A stretch of 64,000 nucleotides of DNA, from NCBI GenBank assembly GCA_011033025.1, contig WFMF01000583.1, positions 33,261 through 97,260 of the forward strand, given 5' to 3'. Below, in pieces: positions 26,901 to 54,223 of the stretch. Positions within the stretch are counted from its first letter, which is position 1. Each line of letters opens with the position of its first letter. The translations under genes were made by a program, and so were the position numbers. This DNA comes from Beroe forskalii (Eukaryota > Ctenophora > Nuda > Beroida > Beroidae). Below the pieces are notes generated by a model that was not told the DNA's origin, ran no database searches, and worked only from the letters and a program-made list of their open reading frames with translations.

Positions 26901-29525
26901 GCTCGAGGCGTCAGCCGAGTGCAATTAGTGCACCAGTATCACTTCCGTGGCGTTAGATGAGCGTATTGTATACTCTTAAAAAAATGATTGCACAGTAGTA
27001 ATAAGTAATGCACACGGGAGTGCAACTGGTACAATAATATTTATCGAATGATACATTTTTCCAACAATTTTGCACAAACTTCATTGTATTCCGCCATCCA
27101 TTTCCCAAAACTAGTCCAGTGTGCTCTTAATTTGCTCGTCCAATAATTTTATGAAGTGTAAACTAGAAGAATACTCAGGTCTTATATAATTGGATATAAC
27201 AAGATTTTTCTGAGCAGTGAGTTGGCTATACCCACTTTGTCAGAGGGGGTATCTGTAGAGGGAGGAAAGGTGGTGCTGGAGAGAGATTTACTGGACTTAG
27301 AGGGGGGTTCTGGAGTGGGGGTTGTGGCTGCGGTGGGGGACGCTGCTTCGCTGTCTTTTTCATCTGCAGGATGATAAGATATCGTATAAATTATCAAAAT
27401 GCAGCTGTAACCACTTACCATTAAAGTATCATGTAACGTAGCGAAATGACACTAATTTTTATGGGAGAAATAAACAAATAATAATATCAGATATTGATAA
27501 TTATAACAGTATAACTGTTCAAGGCAACTAAAGCTGTAACTGAAAATTCTTAAAATGGAAATGGAACAATTGAAAGCATAGATATTTAGGTGAAAAACTG
27601 ACCTGATGAATTCGATAAAGGAACACAGCTAGAATCCTGTGTACCACCCACTATTTGCATCTGTCTACTTGGGTACCTTCTATTGTATAAATCACGTATA
27701 GATGAGGCGACTTTACAATCCTTGGATACATCATTTATGTTCTTGACAAGGTAAAGTGCCCGAGCAAGTAGCTCCTGTTTTCTACCAACACGAGATCGGT
27801 TACACATGTTCATCAGCTGTTGGAGTTCTTGAACACGGAAATTTGTCACCATTCTCTGAAAGAAAGTTAGAGGAATAGTTTTCCAATTAAAAATGGAACT
27901 ATTAAGATTTAGAAAACCAAGTATGGTCTATTTGTAACAAGAAGCATCAAGATTATTTCAATTGCTCAATTGTGAAGCTGCTGCTGATTAGGGATCGTTC
28001 ACATATTACGTAATCAATTTTTGGCCGATTTCAACCCCCCCCTCCCCCTCGTAATCAAGTTTACAGTAGTTGAATTTGTTACAATAACATGTAACGTAAT
28101 CATTGGGAAACCCCCTCCCCCCTCTTGGTGATTACGTAATATGTGAACGATCCCTTATGAAACAACTGGCATTGGCTTCAGCTAACTTTGGCCTTTGTTT
28201 AGACTTTACTCTTACATATCTACCTATTTGATCAGAAATTGACTTATTAAGTAGCATTAATTTGGAAAAATTTTAAGCTGTTTTCCCAAATTTTGATGCA
28301 TCTACTTTGTGAAAATAGATTTAAAGATCAATTCAGGGACTATTGCAGTAAGGGACTAAGGGACTGATAAAGAGGTGCAATTTGCTGAGCTTGCATGTTT
28401 ACTTTTGCCAAATTAACATGGAAATTGGATGAATGAAGAGAATAATAGTGGTCTATATTGATCTATCTACACACAGCATGGTGCACACTGCACAGTGCAA
28501 ACATGTGTAAGTGTCAAAATGATCAAATTAATACTAATGGGAAAATTTTCTCCAATTAAACTTTGATTTCAACTTTGGTAAAATATGATGGGTCTTGTTA
28601 GCAGGACGGGGCATGAAAAGTTTCTCCCCTGTGTGTGGTTCATTTTGACTTGCTCAGACATAGAATGATCCAATTGGTTGATATTGTTGCCATCAAGAAA
28701 AATTTGACTTTCTTGAAAGCTGAGCACCCTGCTGGCCAAATATCCAAAGCTTTAATTTTGGGGAGTTCTAACTTTGCAAATTTATGTAACATATGTCTTT
28801 CAGTGACAACTTTCAGAGTTCACTTTAAGTTTAAAAAAGCTCCCAAGACAAATAACAAACTTGGATTGTATAAGGATAACCATGCTTTCTTGGAGCAAAA
28901 AAGATACAGGCCCATATTACTAATAATAATGATAATGATTAAGAGAAAGAAATTTTAGAGAAAGAAATTTATTTTTTATCAACATTACAATACATTTAAA
29001 ATACAAAGAACACTACTTTAAAGTTAACTTATACTCAGCAGTATAAATATATGGCAGTGAAATTTAATTTTGAATGAAAGGCACCTGCATTGTTCCCTGT
29101 TGATCAAATAAACTGATCAAATGATGAACACACACAATTGCTTGCACATGCCATTTTGGGCAGACATCAATGTAAGAGAACATTGTGCAATCGGTCCATT
29201 TGATCAGTGGGGAATGATGAAACCATCATAGAAGGTTCTTAGGAGGCTTAGGTGGTTTCATCGTTCTGCATCGATTGAATGGACTGATCAAATGAAAAAC
29301 ACACACAATGCACTTTTATGATGACTTCCCTGCAAAACAGTAAGCACAAGCAATTCTGTGCATTTTTCATTTGATCAATTCATTTGATTGATGCTGAATG
29401 ATGCTGGTGCCTTATTCTCACTCTTTGGATTTCTACTCAAATTCTTCTATAACAAAACTTACCCTCAAGACCTCCCTTTCAATTTGTTGACTATTACTAC
29501 TTTGTCTCTTATCAGAGTTATTCAT
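11931..29525 (-). CDS. PIAS: PIAS-family E3 SUMO-protein ligase
   Basis: Minus-strand exons: 29525-29463, 27855-27603, 27363-27245, 25401-25229, 24826-24673, 24513-24289, 24119-~23958, 22929-22761, 22509-22411, 15306-15231, 12444-12395, 12182-11931. Domains in order: SAP ([14 protein letters not shown]...[11 protein letters not shown]); PINIT ([16 protein letters not shown] to [12 protein letters not shown], where PIDIT replaces PINIT); SP-RING ([28 protein letters not shown], then [14 protein letters not shown] with the zinc-binding Cys/His in place). A SUMO-interacting motif [11 protein letters not shown] follows, then a Gln/Ala-rich tail. Total is about 600 aa, the usual PIAS size. PIAS proteins transfer SUMO from UBC9 to nuclear targets. 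Two points are open: the SP-RING intron lacks a clean GT donor at the conserved position, and the phases of 15306-15231 and 12444-12395 do not join, so a small exon (perhaps at about 15058, after TTAATTTCAG) is missing from this model. Confidence 0.9.
12540..12665. repeat. AAAAAAGGAGATAATCGCC short tandem repeat
   Basis: About six imperfect copies of a roughly 20-bp unit (AAAAAAGGAGATAATCGCCA) in a PIAS intron. Confidence 0.7.
12845..13215. repeat. Inverted repeat, hairpin-type element
   Basis: AGTAGATGTTCTAGC...TTGTCATG at about 12850-12878 returns as its complement at about 13186-13212, followed inward by matching GATTCTACATG/CATGTAGATCATG arms. The interior contains TGTGATAATTACGTCCTAAA. 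It fits a decayed MITE in a PIAS intron. Confidence 0.5.
13370..13530 (-). repeat. Dispersed repeat, reverse copy of about 10030-10230
   Basis: The motifs TTTTTGTTTTACAAA, GCGTATACTACCTTTATGCG and CTGAAATAG match, in inverse order and orientation, segments at 10038-10220 (AAACAAAAACGC, AGGTAGTATACACATCG). The 120-residue open frame starting at 13351 is therefore repeat-derived and is not called as a gene. Confidence 0.6.
14655..14698. repeat. Short dispersed repeat shared with 61697-61742
   Basis: TTTCAGACACCGATCTCAGAGGTAGCGACACCTCAGTAAT (about 40 bp) is nearly identical to the reverse complement of 61697-61742, differing at one internal base. The core GAGGTGNNGCCACCTC-type sequence is itself palindromic. 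Confidence 0.8.
16381..16467. repeat. Inverted repeat CCGCCTATTTATTTTGAGCG
   Basis: The motif GCCTATTTATTTTGAGCG at 16384-16401 is mirrored as CGCTCAAAATAAATAGGC at 16447-16464. The centre, TTTACGTCGTAAA, is palindromic too. A third partial copy, ACCGCCTATTTTTCGTGAGC, lies near 16518. It is probably a small transposon relic. Confidence 0.7.
18440..18471 (+). promoter_or_regulatory. Perfect CArG box plus TATA-like element
   Basis: CCTTATAAGG at 18440-18449 matches the serum-response-factor CArG consensus CC(A/T)6GG exactly and lies within the longer palindrome CCCTTATAAGGG. TATATATTTTA follows at 18461-18471. An ATG with a strong donor (ATGGAG|GTAAGTG) occurs about 45 bp downstream. The arrangement suggests a promoter for a plus-strand transcript; binding is not shown. 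Confidence 0.45.
18514..20131 (+). CDS. Possible three-exon small protein (45 aa), unknown function
   Basis: Candidate exons 18514-18519 (ATGGAG|GTAAGTG), 19742-19798 (TTTATTTAG|GGAGACGAG ... GTCCG|GTAAGC) and 20057-20131 (TTCTATGCAG|GACTG, stop TAA). All have canonical borders and phase 0 throughout. The product begins [20 protein letters not shown] and ends VPQRKSRQ; no domain is recognised. It is nested on the opposite strand in the big PIAS intron, behind a CArG/TATA promoter-like sequence. A donor-like CCCAG|GTAACT just after the stop hints at a further 3' UTR exon or a different reading. This is inference from splice signals only; chance co-occurrence is possible. Confidence 0.35.
20755..20787. 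repeat. 14-bp-arm perfect hairpin
   Basis: AGGAAAAGCACAGC and its exact complement GCTGTGCTTTTCCT are separated by five bases. It is isolated, with no clear gene next to it, and could be a structured RNA or a short palindrome relic. Confidence 0.75.
21455..22020. repeat. AAATGGTACCATTT repeat array bounded by CCCCCATAAACCCCC blocks
   Basis: Roughly seven to eight imperfect units of about 50-60 bp each contain the palindrome AAATGGTACCATTT followed by GAAAATCGTCAACAAAA-like sequence. The array is bracketed by two direct copies of a block that is itself palindromic (ACCCCCATAAACCCCC ... GGGGGTTTATGGGGG) at 21456-21535 and 21941-22017. The same unit, reversed, forms the 5' flank of the GPCR copies at 45480-45620 and 48960-49095. 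Confidence 0.8.
22985..23925 (-). repeat. 16-bp minisatellite in the PIAS SP-RING intron
   Basis: About 55-60 copies of a 16-bp unit (GTGACACTGTGTGGGA on the plus strand), with CGCTGT, AGAGTG and AGTGTG variants in higher-order order. It fills the intron between the two SP-RING exons and starts about 30 bp after the first of them. On the gene's strand each unit contains CACACAG|TGTCAC. Lack of stops creates 300-410-residue spurious frames, one of which even runs into the real exon MNERKATW. Confidence 0.9.
25520..26182 (-). CDS. Lys/Arg/Glu-rich protein nested in a PIAS intron, possibly transposon-derived
   Basis: A 220-residue frame starts at ATG 26182 ([20 protein letters not shown]) and is dominated by charged, coiled-coil-like stretches such as [14 protein letters not shown]. 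It ends in a less biased segment ([19 protein letters not shown], then [11 protein letters not shown]). The codon pattern is non-repetitive and looks coding. Near its end the DNA reads GATGAA|GTGAGTATCC, a strong 5' splice site at about 25568, so the true protein may splice out there and be longer. Similar R/K/E-rich arrays occur in N-terminal parts of some animal transposon proteins (for example Helitron helpers), but no catalytic domain is visible. The assignment is open. Confidence 0.45.
   Translation of the reverse strand: MANTNKSLAYKEDENLKRREYNRNYQRMYRSERETYHQKERRREKDRENKRVRYNSLSSYDKNAFNKRRWKLTCSNETKDEYIKRLDRDKERKRKTWTKMSDNELKWKRQCDTARSSRRYHENQEGRKYRAKSESKKVIIDDRTRQKRFEKEQERKFKKIKERHGFYTDLEDWRDDLGLEPSLTILWNLYHDFRKHPRTLEWDEVSIRKNAKVHFTSWES
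26183..27244 (-). other. PIAS intron segment with a hairpin MITE
   Basis: AT-rich intron DNA. Apart from the inverted-repeat element at 26429-26666 nothing was recognised. Confidence 0.4.
26429..26666. mobile_element. Hairpin MITE, ends AATTTAATCAGAAATAGGAC
   Basis: The 238-bp segment is nearly one long inverted repeat. The left arm runs AATTTAATCAGAAATAGGAC ... CATCATAGTCATAC, and the right arm is its complement ending GTCCTATTTCTGATTAAATT. The loop is a few tens of bases near 26550. No clear target-site duplication was seen. Confidence 0.8.
27991..28154. mobile_element. MITE with TTA target-site duplication (PIF/Harbinger-like)
   Basis: Terminal inverted repeats GGGATCGTTCACATATTACG at the left and the complement at the right, flanked by TTA on both sides (27988-27990 and 28155-28157). 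Inner C/G tracts CCCCCCTCCCCC are also inverted. Diverged copies lie at about 36563-36620 and 39398-39552. A 3-bp TTA duplication with a G-rich terminus fits the PIF/Harbinger type; this assignment is from structure only. Confidence 0.75.
28160..29460. other. First PIAS intron, CpG-poor, TGATCAAATGA-type repeats
   Basis: Intron between PIAS exons 1 and 2. Motifs of the TGATCAAATGANNAACACACACAA type recur in both orientations at 29100-29390. No gene is seen. Confidence 0.4.
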
Positions 29526-31160
29526 GTCAGCAAATCTCTATAGGATAGAATTTTTCAAAATAATACAGTTTTAGATATAATGAAACAACATAATTTAATG
29601 AAAAAACATAATTTATATTTTACAGCAGACTTGACCATGCATTGGCATGAATTTATTAAAACCAATAGATTGATTTAAAACAATTACTAATAATTAATTC
29701 AATGGATAATTATTTACCCTATTTGGGGAGTGTAATTTTCCCTGTCCCAATTTAATTTCTTTGATTTTGGGACTGGTTTTTGGGACAATTGGGGCAATCC
29801 AGGGTTGTGTTGAGAAACACACTTTTAATATACCAACACTTGACACAGTAGCTGCTTGGACAGAACATAAAAAAAAAAAAAAAAAAAAACTTGGCCGCTG
29901 GCCCGGTCGATTTACCCCAAGCAGTCCATTCAAAGATAAAAGAAAAAGAAGCACTGAAAAAAGCATACTTGAAAACAATTGGAAGACAAAAGAGTCTTCA
30001 CTTCCATACTCTCGTGTGGGGGTCTTGAGGAAAAAAATGGATACAAAATGTATCACAAAAATGCTCAAAGTTTTGCGATTTTATCTTTAAAATATTATTC
30101 TACTTCAGGTCGCGATTTTGAGACACTGTCCATCCACAAAACCTCATTTAATTAGCTGTGATCATTAATGTGCCAGCTGAAGCATTACCCTTTTTCACAG
30201 ACATATTTACTTGAATAATGTAAGGAAAAGAAAAATTATAAAGGCCAAAGATTTTCAATAGTGCCGAGGTTTTGAAGACAAGCTAGATGTCGAACTGCTT
30301 GGGCCCCCCAACCAACCATGAACAATTCTGGCAACTCGACTCCACAATTAAAACATATCATTAAACAATTTTTGATTAGATGTTATATTTTAGTTTTATT
30401 TTCAATATCATGATTTTGGTATTTAGTAGGCCAAAGTAAACTAAAATGAATAATGTGGTTTGAGTTGCCACAGGTCAGGTACATCCCCACCGCAATGGTG
30501 AGAACCGATCTAGTCCTGTCCTGAGAAGTAAAAATGGTAACAATTTGAGAAATTAATAAAAATAATAAATTAGGAAGAACATAAATTAATCAATAAAAAT
30601 AAAATGGCAATAAAAATAACAGTGCTGATGTGATTAATAGATTATTAAGTTAATAAAAAGGTAAGAAATGTTTGCTGTAGATTTAAAGATATTTAAATTT
30701 ATGATATTGAATTGACTGTAAATAATAATCCATTGATTCCATTATAAGGAATATAAACAATAGGATATAGAAATTATGCCATGCTAAGCAAAATATTGCA
30801 TTTTAATTCATTTTACTGAATTATAAATTAATAAATAAAAAACACTGAAGGTCAAGTTTCCACATATACAGATAAAATAAATTAACCAGAAACCTTCATT
30901 CTTATTGAAAAGATGTAAGGTTGATAATAAAGATAAAAAATAGTTCATTGAATTATAAAAAATAGTATAATTAATTGATGTTGCATAGTACATTAAGTAG
31001 TAAGTAGGGTTTAAATCAGGGAGTTGGAAATAAAGGGGAAGATGATAAATCAACTGAAATCATATTGAAAAAAACTAGTTATTTTATAATAATCATGTAA
31101 GAGGAGTTGGATAAAATATTTAAAATTGATAGAGTTTAGAAGATAATATGAAGCCTAGGG
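29526..31160. other. 5' flank of PIAS, AT-rich, with a 21-A run
   Basis: Upstream of the PIAS start codon. An A-run lies at 29869-29889 (possible retroposon tail or slippage). The rest is very AT-rich and no exon or promoter motif could be assigned. Confidence 0.4.
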
Positions 31161-31161
31161 G

Positions 31162-31766
31162 TTATAATTTGAATTGATTGTGAAAAGCAGTTTTACATGA
31201 TGAATAGGGAAGAGCCTTTGTACTTATTGGTAAGCTATTCCATAGTTTTACACAACTTTTCTTAAAGCTAGTGTTTGTGGATGCCAATTTATTTTGGTAA
31301 TTATACATTTGGTCTAAGGAAATTCTTGTTATTCTTCTCTGCAATTGGTCAATGTTAAACTCTGGCATCAAGTTGTGACAAAAACTTTCTGGTAGTAACC
31401 CAGCATGGTGTTTAAAGCACAGTTTATTCATCACTGTATTATACATATGTTCAATTGAGCTTAATTTTTCTTCATTGTGTCGCAATGCATCATCAGTTCT
31501 TTTGCAGTCATATAAAACCCTAAAAATTTTATGCTGCAGTTTTATAAGGATATCCTGCTGTGATTGAATACTGTGTCCCCAGACCTCAATTGCATATAAA
31601 AAGTAAGGCTGAATAAAAGCTTTGTACATTTTGATCAAGCTGTGCTCATCCATAAAATCTCTGCACTTGTATAAGAGGCCAAGTGTTTTACAAATTTTAG
31701 CATGTATTTCTTGTTTATGATTATCCCATGTCAATTTATCATTTATCATTACACCAAGAAACTCTC
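31162..31766 (-). mobile_element. Non-LTR retrotransposon fragment: reverse-transcriptase C-terminal part
   Basis: On the minus strand the frame reads EFLGVMINDKLTWDNHKQEI, then YKAFIQPYFLYAIEVWG, then SLPISTKALPYSSC. This is the typical end of LINE (CR1/Jockey-group) reverse transcriptases, where LGV-x-(I/L)D-x-KL-x-W and the YxxxIxPxLxYxxxxWG block occur. It is cut at the 5' side by a stop at about 31766. The catalytic YADD box, which would lie further upstream, is absent, so it is a dead 5'-truncated copy. Codons are otherwise intact, suggesting fairly recent insertion. Confidence 0.8.
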
Positions 31767-33200
31767 AGCTTCAGTTCCTTGTCTAACATGCTATTCAGCA
31801 AGGGTATTTATTGAGCTTGCCAGGCTAGGTTCATACCCAAATAGCTACTGGGATAAATTTTGGCTTCATACCTCAAGGATAATCAAGACATTTCCTTGTA
31901 TTTGACATTTGATGTCATCACAGTACTATCATCTTCAATGTTCATGTATATTAGTTAATCTTTATTGAGACAAACCAAAAATGACCAAAAAACAAACAAA
32001 AATCAGTATAAACTCAATTACAAATGGATTTGAGTGTTCTATCAAGTGAATTTCGACTATTTTTGTCCCAAATTTATATTCATACTTGTGCTAGCCTGCA
32101 GCAGCTAAGCAGCCCCTACCTTAGAACCTATGACAGGAAAAAGAATGTGGCAGCCCCAATGCAGCAACTGCTGCTACAAACTGCAACACCCCTTCTCATA
32201 CCACAGCTTGTGAGACTAAGAATGCTAAGCTCCCGCCCAATGAACACAACCAAATCCTTTTTGATTTTGGAAGAATATCAGTTATTTTTCAAAGAAAATA
32301 TGTTATTCCAGTTCAAAATGTTTTCACATTTAAGTCCCGATTATTCTATTTGTCCGTGTCCCAATTGACTTTGTGATTCTCATTTGTCTCTATCTCATTT
32401 TACCCAATTATACCTGTTCCAGTTCACTTTCTGAGTCCCATTTTCTCTGTCCCATTTGTCCCTAATGCCCCTGTACATGTACCAATCCACATTTTCCTGT
32501 GTTAGGGACAATTGGGTCAGTGGAACCCTTATTAGACTTGAAACACCAGCACATGGTTGCCTCCACATCAGTTTCTGCCCCAGGTCAGATTTTGGTTCAT
32601 GTGGCCGAGCTGACAAAATTCAGATATGCTAAGTTCAGTCTATTTCTCAATTACTGCCAATCAGCTGATGTCAGGCTCAACTTTTTCCCAGGCTCTAGGC
32701 ATGACTGTATGGCTCATCTACATTATATAACCCAGAGAAAAGTATGTCAAGTTTTGTGCTGTAAAAATTTATAATTGAATTTAACTGACTTTTTTTGGAA
32801 TACTCAATACAATATACATGGAACATTATTTGAACTAAAAAGAAATCTTTCTTCAAGACATCAATCTGCAAGACTTTTCTCCAACTCTGTACTTGAACAC
32901 CAATATGACCCCTTTAGGTAATGCATGGAACATTATTTATGGAACATTATTTATTTTATTTAAAGGACAAAAGGTTCTTAAAATAAAAATAAAAATAAAT
33001 GCTTTTGATGAATACATCAACATTGCATTCAAAATCAAGTACTTTCAAAATTCCGCTACTTACTGGATCATCCAGTCTCCAAAAGACAATATTAACATTT
33101 GTGGAAATATGGAAATGAGACTGGAACTAAAGAACATAGAGCTGTATTACAGATAAACTTCCTAAGCGTCACGCAATGTAAACAGGGATGTACGTGTTTA
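31767..33200. other. CpG-poor region with no recognised gene
   Basis: No exon or RNA was recognised. Short open frames here have no recognisable composition or motif. Phrases such as TGTCCCATTTGTCCC recur at 32400-32520, suggesting repeat-derived DNA. Confidence 0.35.
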
Positions 33201-33209
33201 GCCACAGAT

Positions 33210-33560
33210 ATTCTCCTAACCAGAGGCGTCGTGAAACGTTTGCCGCGCCACGCACTCAGCTCCATGCACGTAACCAGGGTCCTGGTAAGGGCAACAACTT
33301 GCCCTAACCAGCGCCCTGGTTTCGCGCACGGAGTGCGCGACACCCCTGGTTAGGGGAAGGCAACAACAGATATACCCAATTGAAACTTGCCAGACGTTGC
33401 CTGTCAGGGCGCGCGCGAGGGGGCCAGGCAACGCCTGGCAAATTAAAACTAATCAGAACGCTGCCTTCCTTTCCTAAGCCCGCATAGGTGTGCGTACGCG
33501 CGCCGCGCTACCCTACGCGCCGCGCAACGCAGACAGGGATATACGTGTTTAGCAATGCCT
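33210..33560. repeat. GC-rich interspersed repeat copy
   Basis: CCTAACCAGCGCCCTGGTTT, CAGGCAACGCCTGGCA and many CGCG tracts match the family at 9330-9640, partly in inverse order. It has internal inverted repeats (GCCCTAACCAG/CTGGTTAGGG). Confidence 0.65.
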
Positions 33561-33667
33561 TCCTAAGCCCGTTACAACTCTGGTTCAAAAAAGGGTTTAG
33601 CACTGTACTATATTTTCTTCCTAAGCCCGCATAGGTGCGTGTACGCGCCGCGCGCTTCCCTACGCGC

Positions 33668-34613
33668 GAGGAGCCGCGCGCGATTTCTAAAATATGCATC
33701 TACTTGAGCCTGTGACGTCACGGAACTCGGCACTGGATAGTCACGTGACGCGTAACGTGACATTGTTGCATAGCAACCACAGTACAGTACGTATAAGCTT
33801 AACTGCGGGCTGCGATACAGCACTGTGCAGTGCTGTACGAATTTTGTGGTTGCCTGACACTGACAGTGGTCAGAATTTGAAGTTGACCAGAGTGTACTCA
33901 ATGTATAATGCACATAGTACAATGTACATTTGGCATGGCAGTTTCTCGAAGCTGAAAGCAGTAACAACTCAAATCCCACTCACATGTTTGTGAAAAATTT
34001 TGAAGCAGTGTATTCTCTCCAGAAAATTAGCAGTTTCACTGTCCAAGCACCAAGTTTTCCGGTCCCAGAAAATTATCGACCAAGCTTTATCATACATTGT
34101 GGAATGAAAATCGGCGTATCGTTACAAAATCGGTCCTGCCAAAATGAGTTAGCAGAAATACATCAAACAGATACTATATGCGTATCCTTTTGACCTTTTT
34201 GAGTTCTGGAATGAAAAAAAGGTTCCAACAAACATTTGTATCAAACTATCAAAACAAGCATAAATCATACGTTGTGGAATGAAAATCAGCGGTTTATCGT
34301 TACAAAATCGGTCCTGCCAAANNNNNNNNNNNNNNNNNNNNNNNNNNNNNNNNNNNNNNNNNNNNNNNNNNNNNNNNNNNNNNNNNNNNNNNNNNNNNNN
34401 NNNNNNNNNNNNNNNNNNNNNAAATTCCAACCACAAAACGGTTCGTACAGCACTGCACAGTGCGTATATCGCAACCACAGTGCAGCTGATACGTACTGTA
34501 CTGTGGTTGCTAGGCAACAATGTCACGACGCGTCACGTGACTATCCAGTGCCGAGTTCCGTGACGTCACAGGCTCGAGTAGATGCATATTTTCAATCCGC
34601 GCGCGGCTCCCTT
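33668..34613. mobile_element. Large foldback element interrupted by an assembly gap
   Basis: The arm at about 33668-33870 (GGAGCCGCGCGCG, ATGCATCTACT, CCTGTGACGTCACGGAACTC, ACAGCACTG) returns as its reverse complement at about 34425-34613. The centre holds two tandem copies of GTGGAATGAAAATCRGCG...AAATCGGTCCTGCCAAA and 100 N (34322-34421). The missing sequence lies at the symmetric centre, where inverted repeats typically break assembly. Confidence 0.8.
34322..34421. other. Assembly gap (100 N)
   Basis: A run of exactly 100 unknown bases in the middle of the inverted repeat. The length is a placeholder, not a measured size. Confidence 0.99.
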
Positions 34614-34624
34614 GGTATTTTTGT

Positions 34625-35060
34625 TTGACTCTCACTTTAACCCTAATGCCTAACAAATCTTGACCCTAATCCTGACCCTAACCCTAGTCCTTAAAGCGCT
34701 AGGTGCGCTTAATTATATTTTTCTGAGTGACGTCATTGTCATAGATAATGAAGGCTCCCGACCTCCCGTTTATATGGGAGACCTACCCGATTTTCGGCTA
34801 GTGTCCCATATAACTCTGGGCTCTTCATTATCTCTGATAATGACGTCACTCAGAAAAATACATTTAAGCGCATCTAGCGCTTTAAGAACTTAGGGTTAGG
34901 GTCAGGATTAGGATCAGGATTTGTTAGGGTTAGGGTAAGGATTAAGGTTAGGAATTTTGGTTAGGGCTATGGTTAGGTTTAGGATACAGCTAAAAATTGA
35001 CGTTTAGATCTGTGACGTCACTCACCCAGAGTTATATGGGACACATACCCCAAATTGATA
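34625..35060. repeat. Palindromic repeat with telomere-like arms
   Basis: Left arm CCCTAACCCTAGTCC..AAAGCGCT, GACGTCATTGTCATAGATAATGAAG; right arm the complement at 34825-34930, ending in AACTTAGGGTTAGGG. The right half is nearly identical to 9795-9990, so 9.8 kb carries a half copy of the same element. Confidence 0.75.
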
Positions 35061-35399
35061 TATTGTATCAAAAATTCTTGTTGATATATTACGACGCGAG
35101 ATCGACGCAATCCCGATTCCACGTGTAAAGTGCCCGGGCCGTGTTCGGCTCAGAATGCAGAAACGCGCGCGACGGCTGAAATTGGGTCATTACGTAAATC
35201 TAATTTCATTTTTATGCTTAAAATTTTACATTATCGTTTTTTCGTAATTTTTCACATAAGATACAGTTCAAAACTGAATTTTTAATTGATACTATAGGAT
35301 TTTATATTTTTGGGTACGCCGCGCACAAAAGTTGCGATTTTACTCGACGCATAAGTGCTACAATATTTGGGCGCTGGTTACCAGGTTAGGGGAAGTAAA

Positions 35400-37287
35400 A
35401 AGAAATTGGTATAAAATTGACTTTAATGTCATGTCGATGCTGATAACATAACAGTGAATATGATTTATTTTGGTCCCTCAAATAATATCAATGGCTGCAT
35501 TATGAATTCATTGCTAATGCTACATTATTTTTAAGGCAATCACTCCAATATGGGCTTTATGATATAGATTCAGTTAAATGTGATGAACAATAAATCTAAA
35601 GTTGCTATACTCTTAGTAAAATGTGTGGTGCATTTATGAATGCCTACAAATTGAAGAGATTTGCTGTCTGTTTGAGCTTGAAGCCCTTGATTATGTTAGA
35701 TTGTAAGAAAATTATTTCATTATTATTTGGGGTTCATTTAATATTCATTAATTAATATGGTTGGTTCTTCCGCCTTGTCTCTCACATAAAGACTAGCTTA
35801 TATAACATCAAATTGGAAATGAAATAGTACTGTGTGAGCATCAAATGTCAACCACAAGGAAACATTTCCAAAATACAGAGGGTATAAATGCAACTTATGT
35901 CACAGTACTAATGGGTGTCCAAGTGCCCAACCATGGTGAACTCAGTGTAGATCCTTGCTGTATGGCATGTTAAACAAGGAATTGAAGCTGAGGGGCTCCA
36001 TACAGGACATTGCTATTGTGACATATGTGATTATACAGAAAAGATTTAGATTAAGTAATGCTGAATGGCAATTGGCATCCTCCCTCATGTTCTCAGTAAG
36101 GTTTTGAATTGGATGGAATGCCATTTTACCAGTGTCCTTGTTTACTAGTCACTCTAAGCATCTGGTTGGATGAAGGTAATATCCTACGACATATATCCCT
36201 GTTGGCCGTTGTTGTCTGACGACTCTGCAAATAGTGGCTTGCCCTAACCACAAACCAGAGCCCTATTCTGTGCACCTGGCACACCCATGCCTGGTCATTC
36301 CTCCAGGTAAGCACCTGGTCAGGTGAAAGTCATGGCATGCATGCAAGGAGGTCAGGCAATGCCTGACAAGGCTGTTGACAGACCCTCATGAGAATCAGTG
36401 CTGGCAGTAGTACTAATAGGCTGTAGGATGTTACCCTACCCTCCGCCGTGGAAACAGCATTTTCTGCAACACGACCCTCCAAACTTCTGAGTGTTGCACG
36501 CTAGAGATGGGAGAAATCCATCTACCCCAGCAGTGTGGTTTTACCTAACCAGATGCTTATATAATCATTTGGAAACCCCCTCCCCCTTGGTGATAACATA
36601 ATATGCTAATGATCCCTTATTAGGACAGTGACACTCCCTCCCCACTATGATTTTCCAAAGCAAGTATATAATATCTTCTTTGTAGAACCAAATACATACA
36701 GTCATCTTCCCAGTCAAGCCATAGAACTCTCAAGCAGCTCCAACTGTAGTCTTTGATGGGATCCATGAAAGAAATGCCTTCATCAGAGAGCTAGGCCAAT
36801 CCAAATAAAGCATGAGACACCAAAAATGATATGGTGCAATGAAAGCTAACACTGTGGGCTGTGGCATGGACTTGCAACTGTGTTGTGGGGTTGGACATAT
36901 TATTGACTGGCTCCTCAAACCACAAGATGTAGTGTGTTAGTTTCAGAAGCTCCAAGTTCATCAAGTTAATTGAGTTCATCAACATCTTTATCCCATGTAG
37001 TTAACTGTGTTTGCTAATAAAAACATATTAAATCAGGCTACAACTTTGAAGAGAGGAGAATATAATATTCATAGTATTTAAGATTATTTGATAACTACTT
37101 TCATCTGTATATTAACTCCTTTGTAGAACAAATACAGTCATTTCTATAGTCAAGCCACAGAACTCTGTATATTAAGTAATAAGTATATTAAGTTTTTAAG
37201 TTTGAATTATTTATTCTTGTATTTAGTGACAAAAAGTTTGTATATCTAGAAGCAATTAATAAACCAGAGCTTTTATAGGTGTTAACC
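35400..37287. other. Upstream region of CDK11: CpG-poor, decayed repeats
   Basis: 36225-36530 is a diverged copy of the 9330-9730 repeat in which most CG dinucleotides have become TG or CA (for example GTTGCGCGCTAGGGACGGG versus GTTGCACGCTAGAGATGGG). 36563-36620 is a relic of the TTA MITE. No gene or clear promoter was recognised before the CDK11 start codon. Confidence 0.5.

Positions 37288-54223
<16,936 letters not shown>

Noticed and set aside
34860-34990. Interstitial telomere from a chromosome fusion
   Set aside because: The TTAGGG tract is degenerate, short and part of a repeat module seen again at 9.9 kb.
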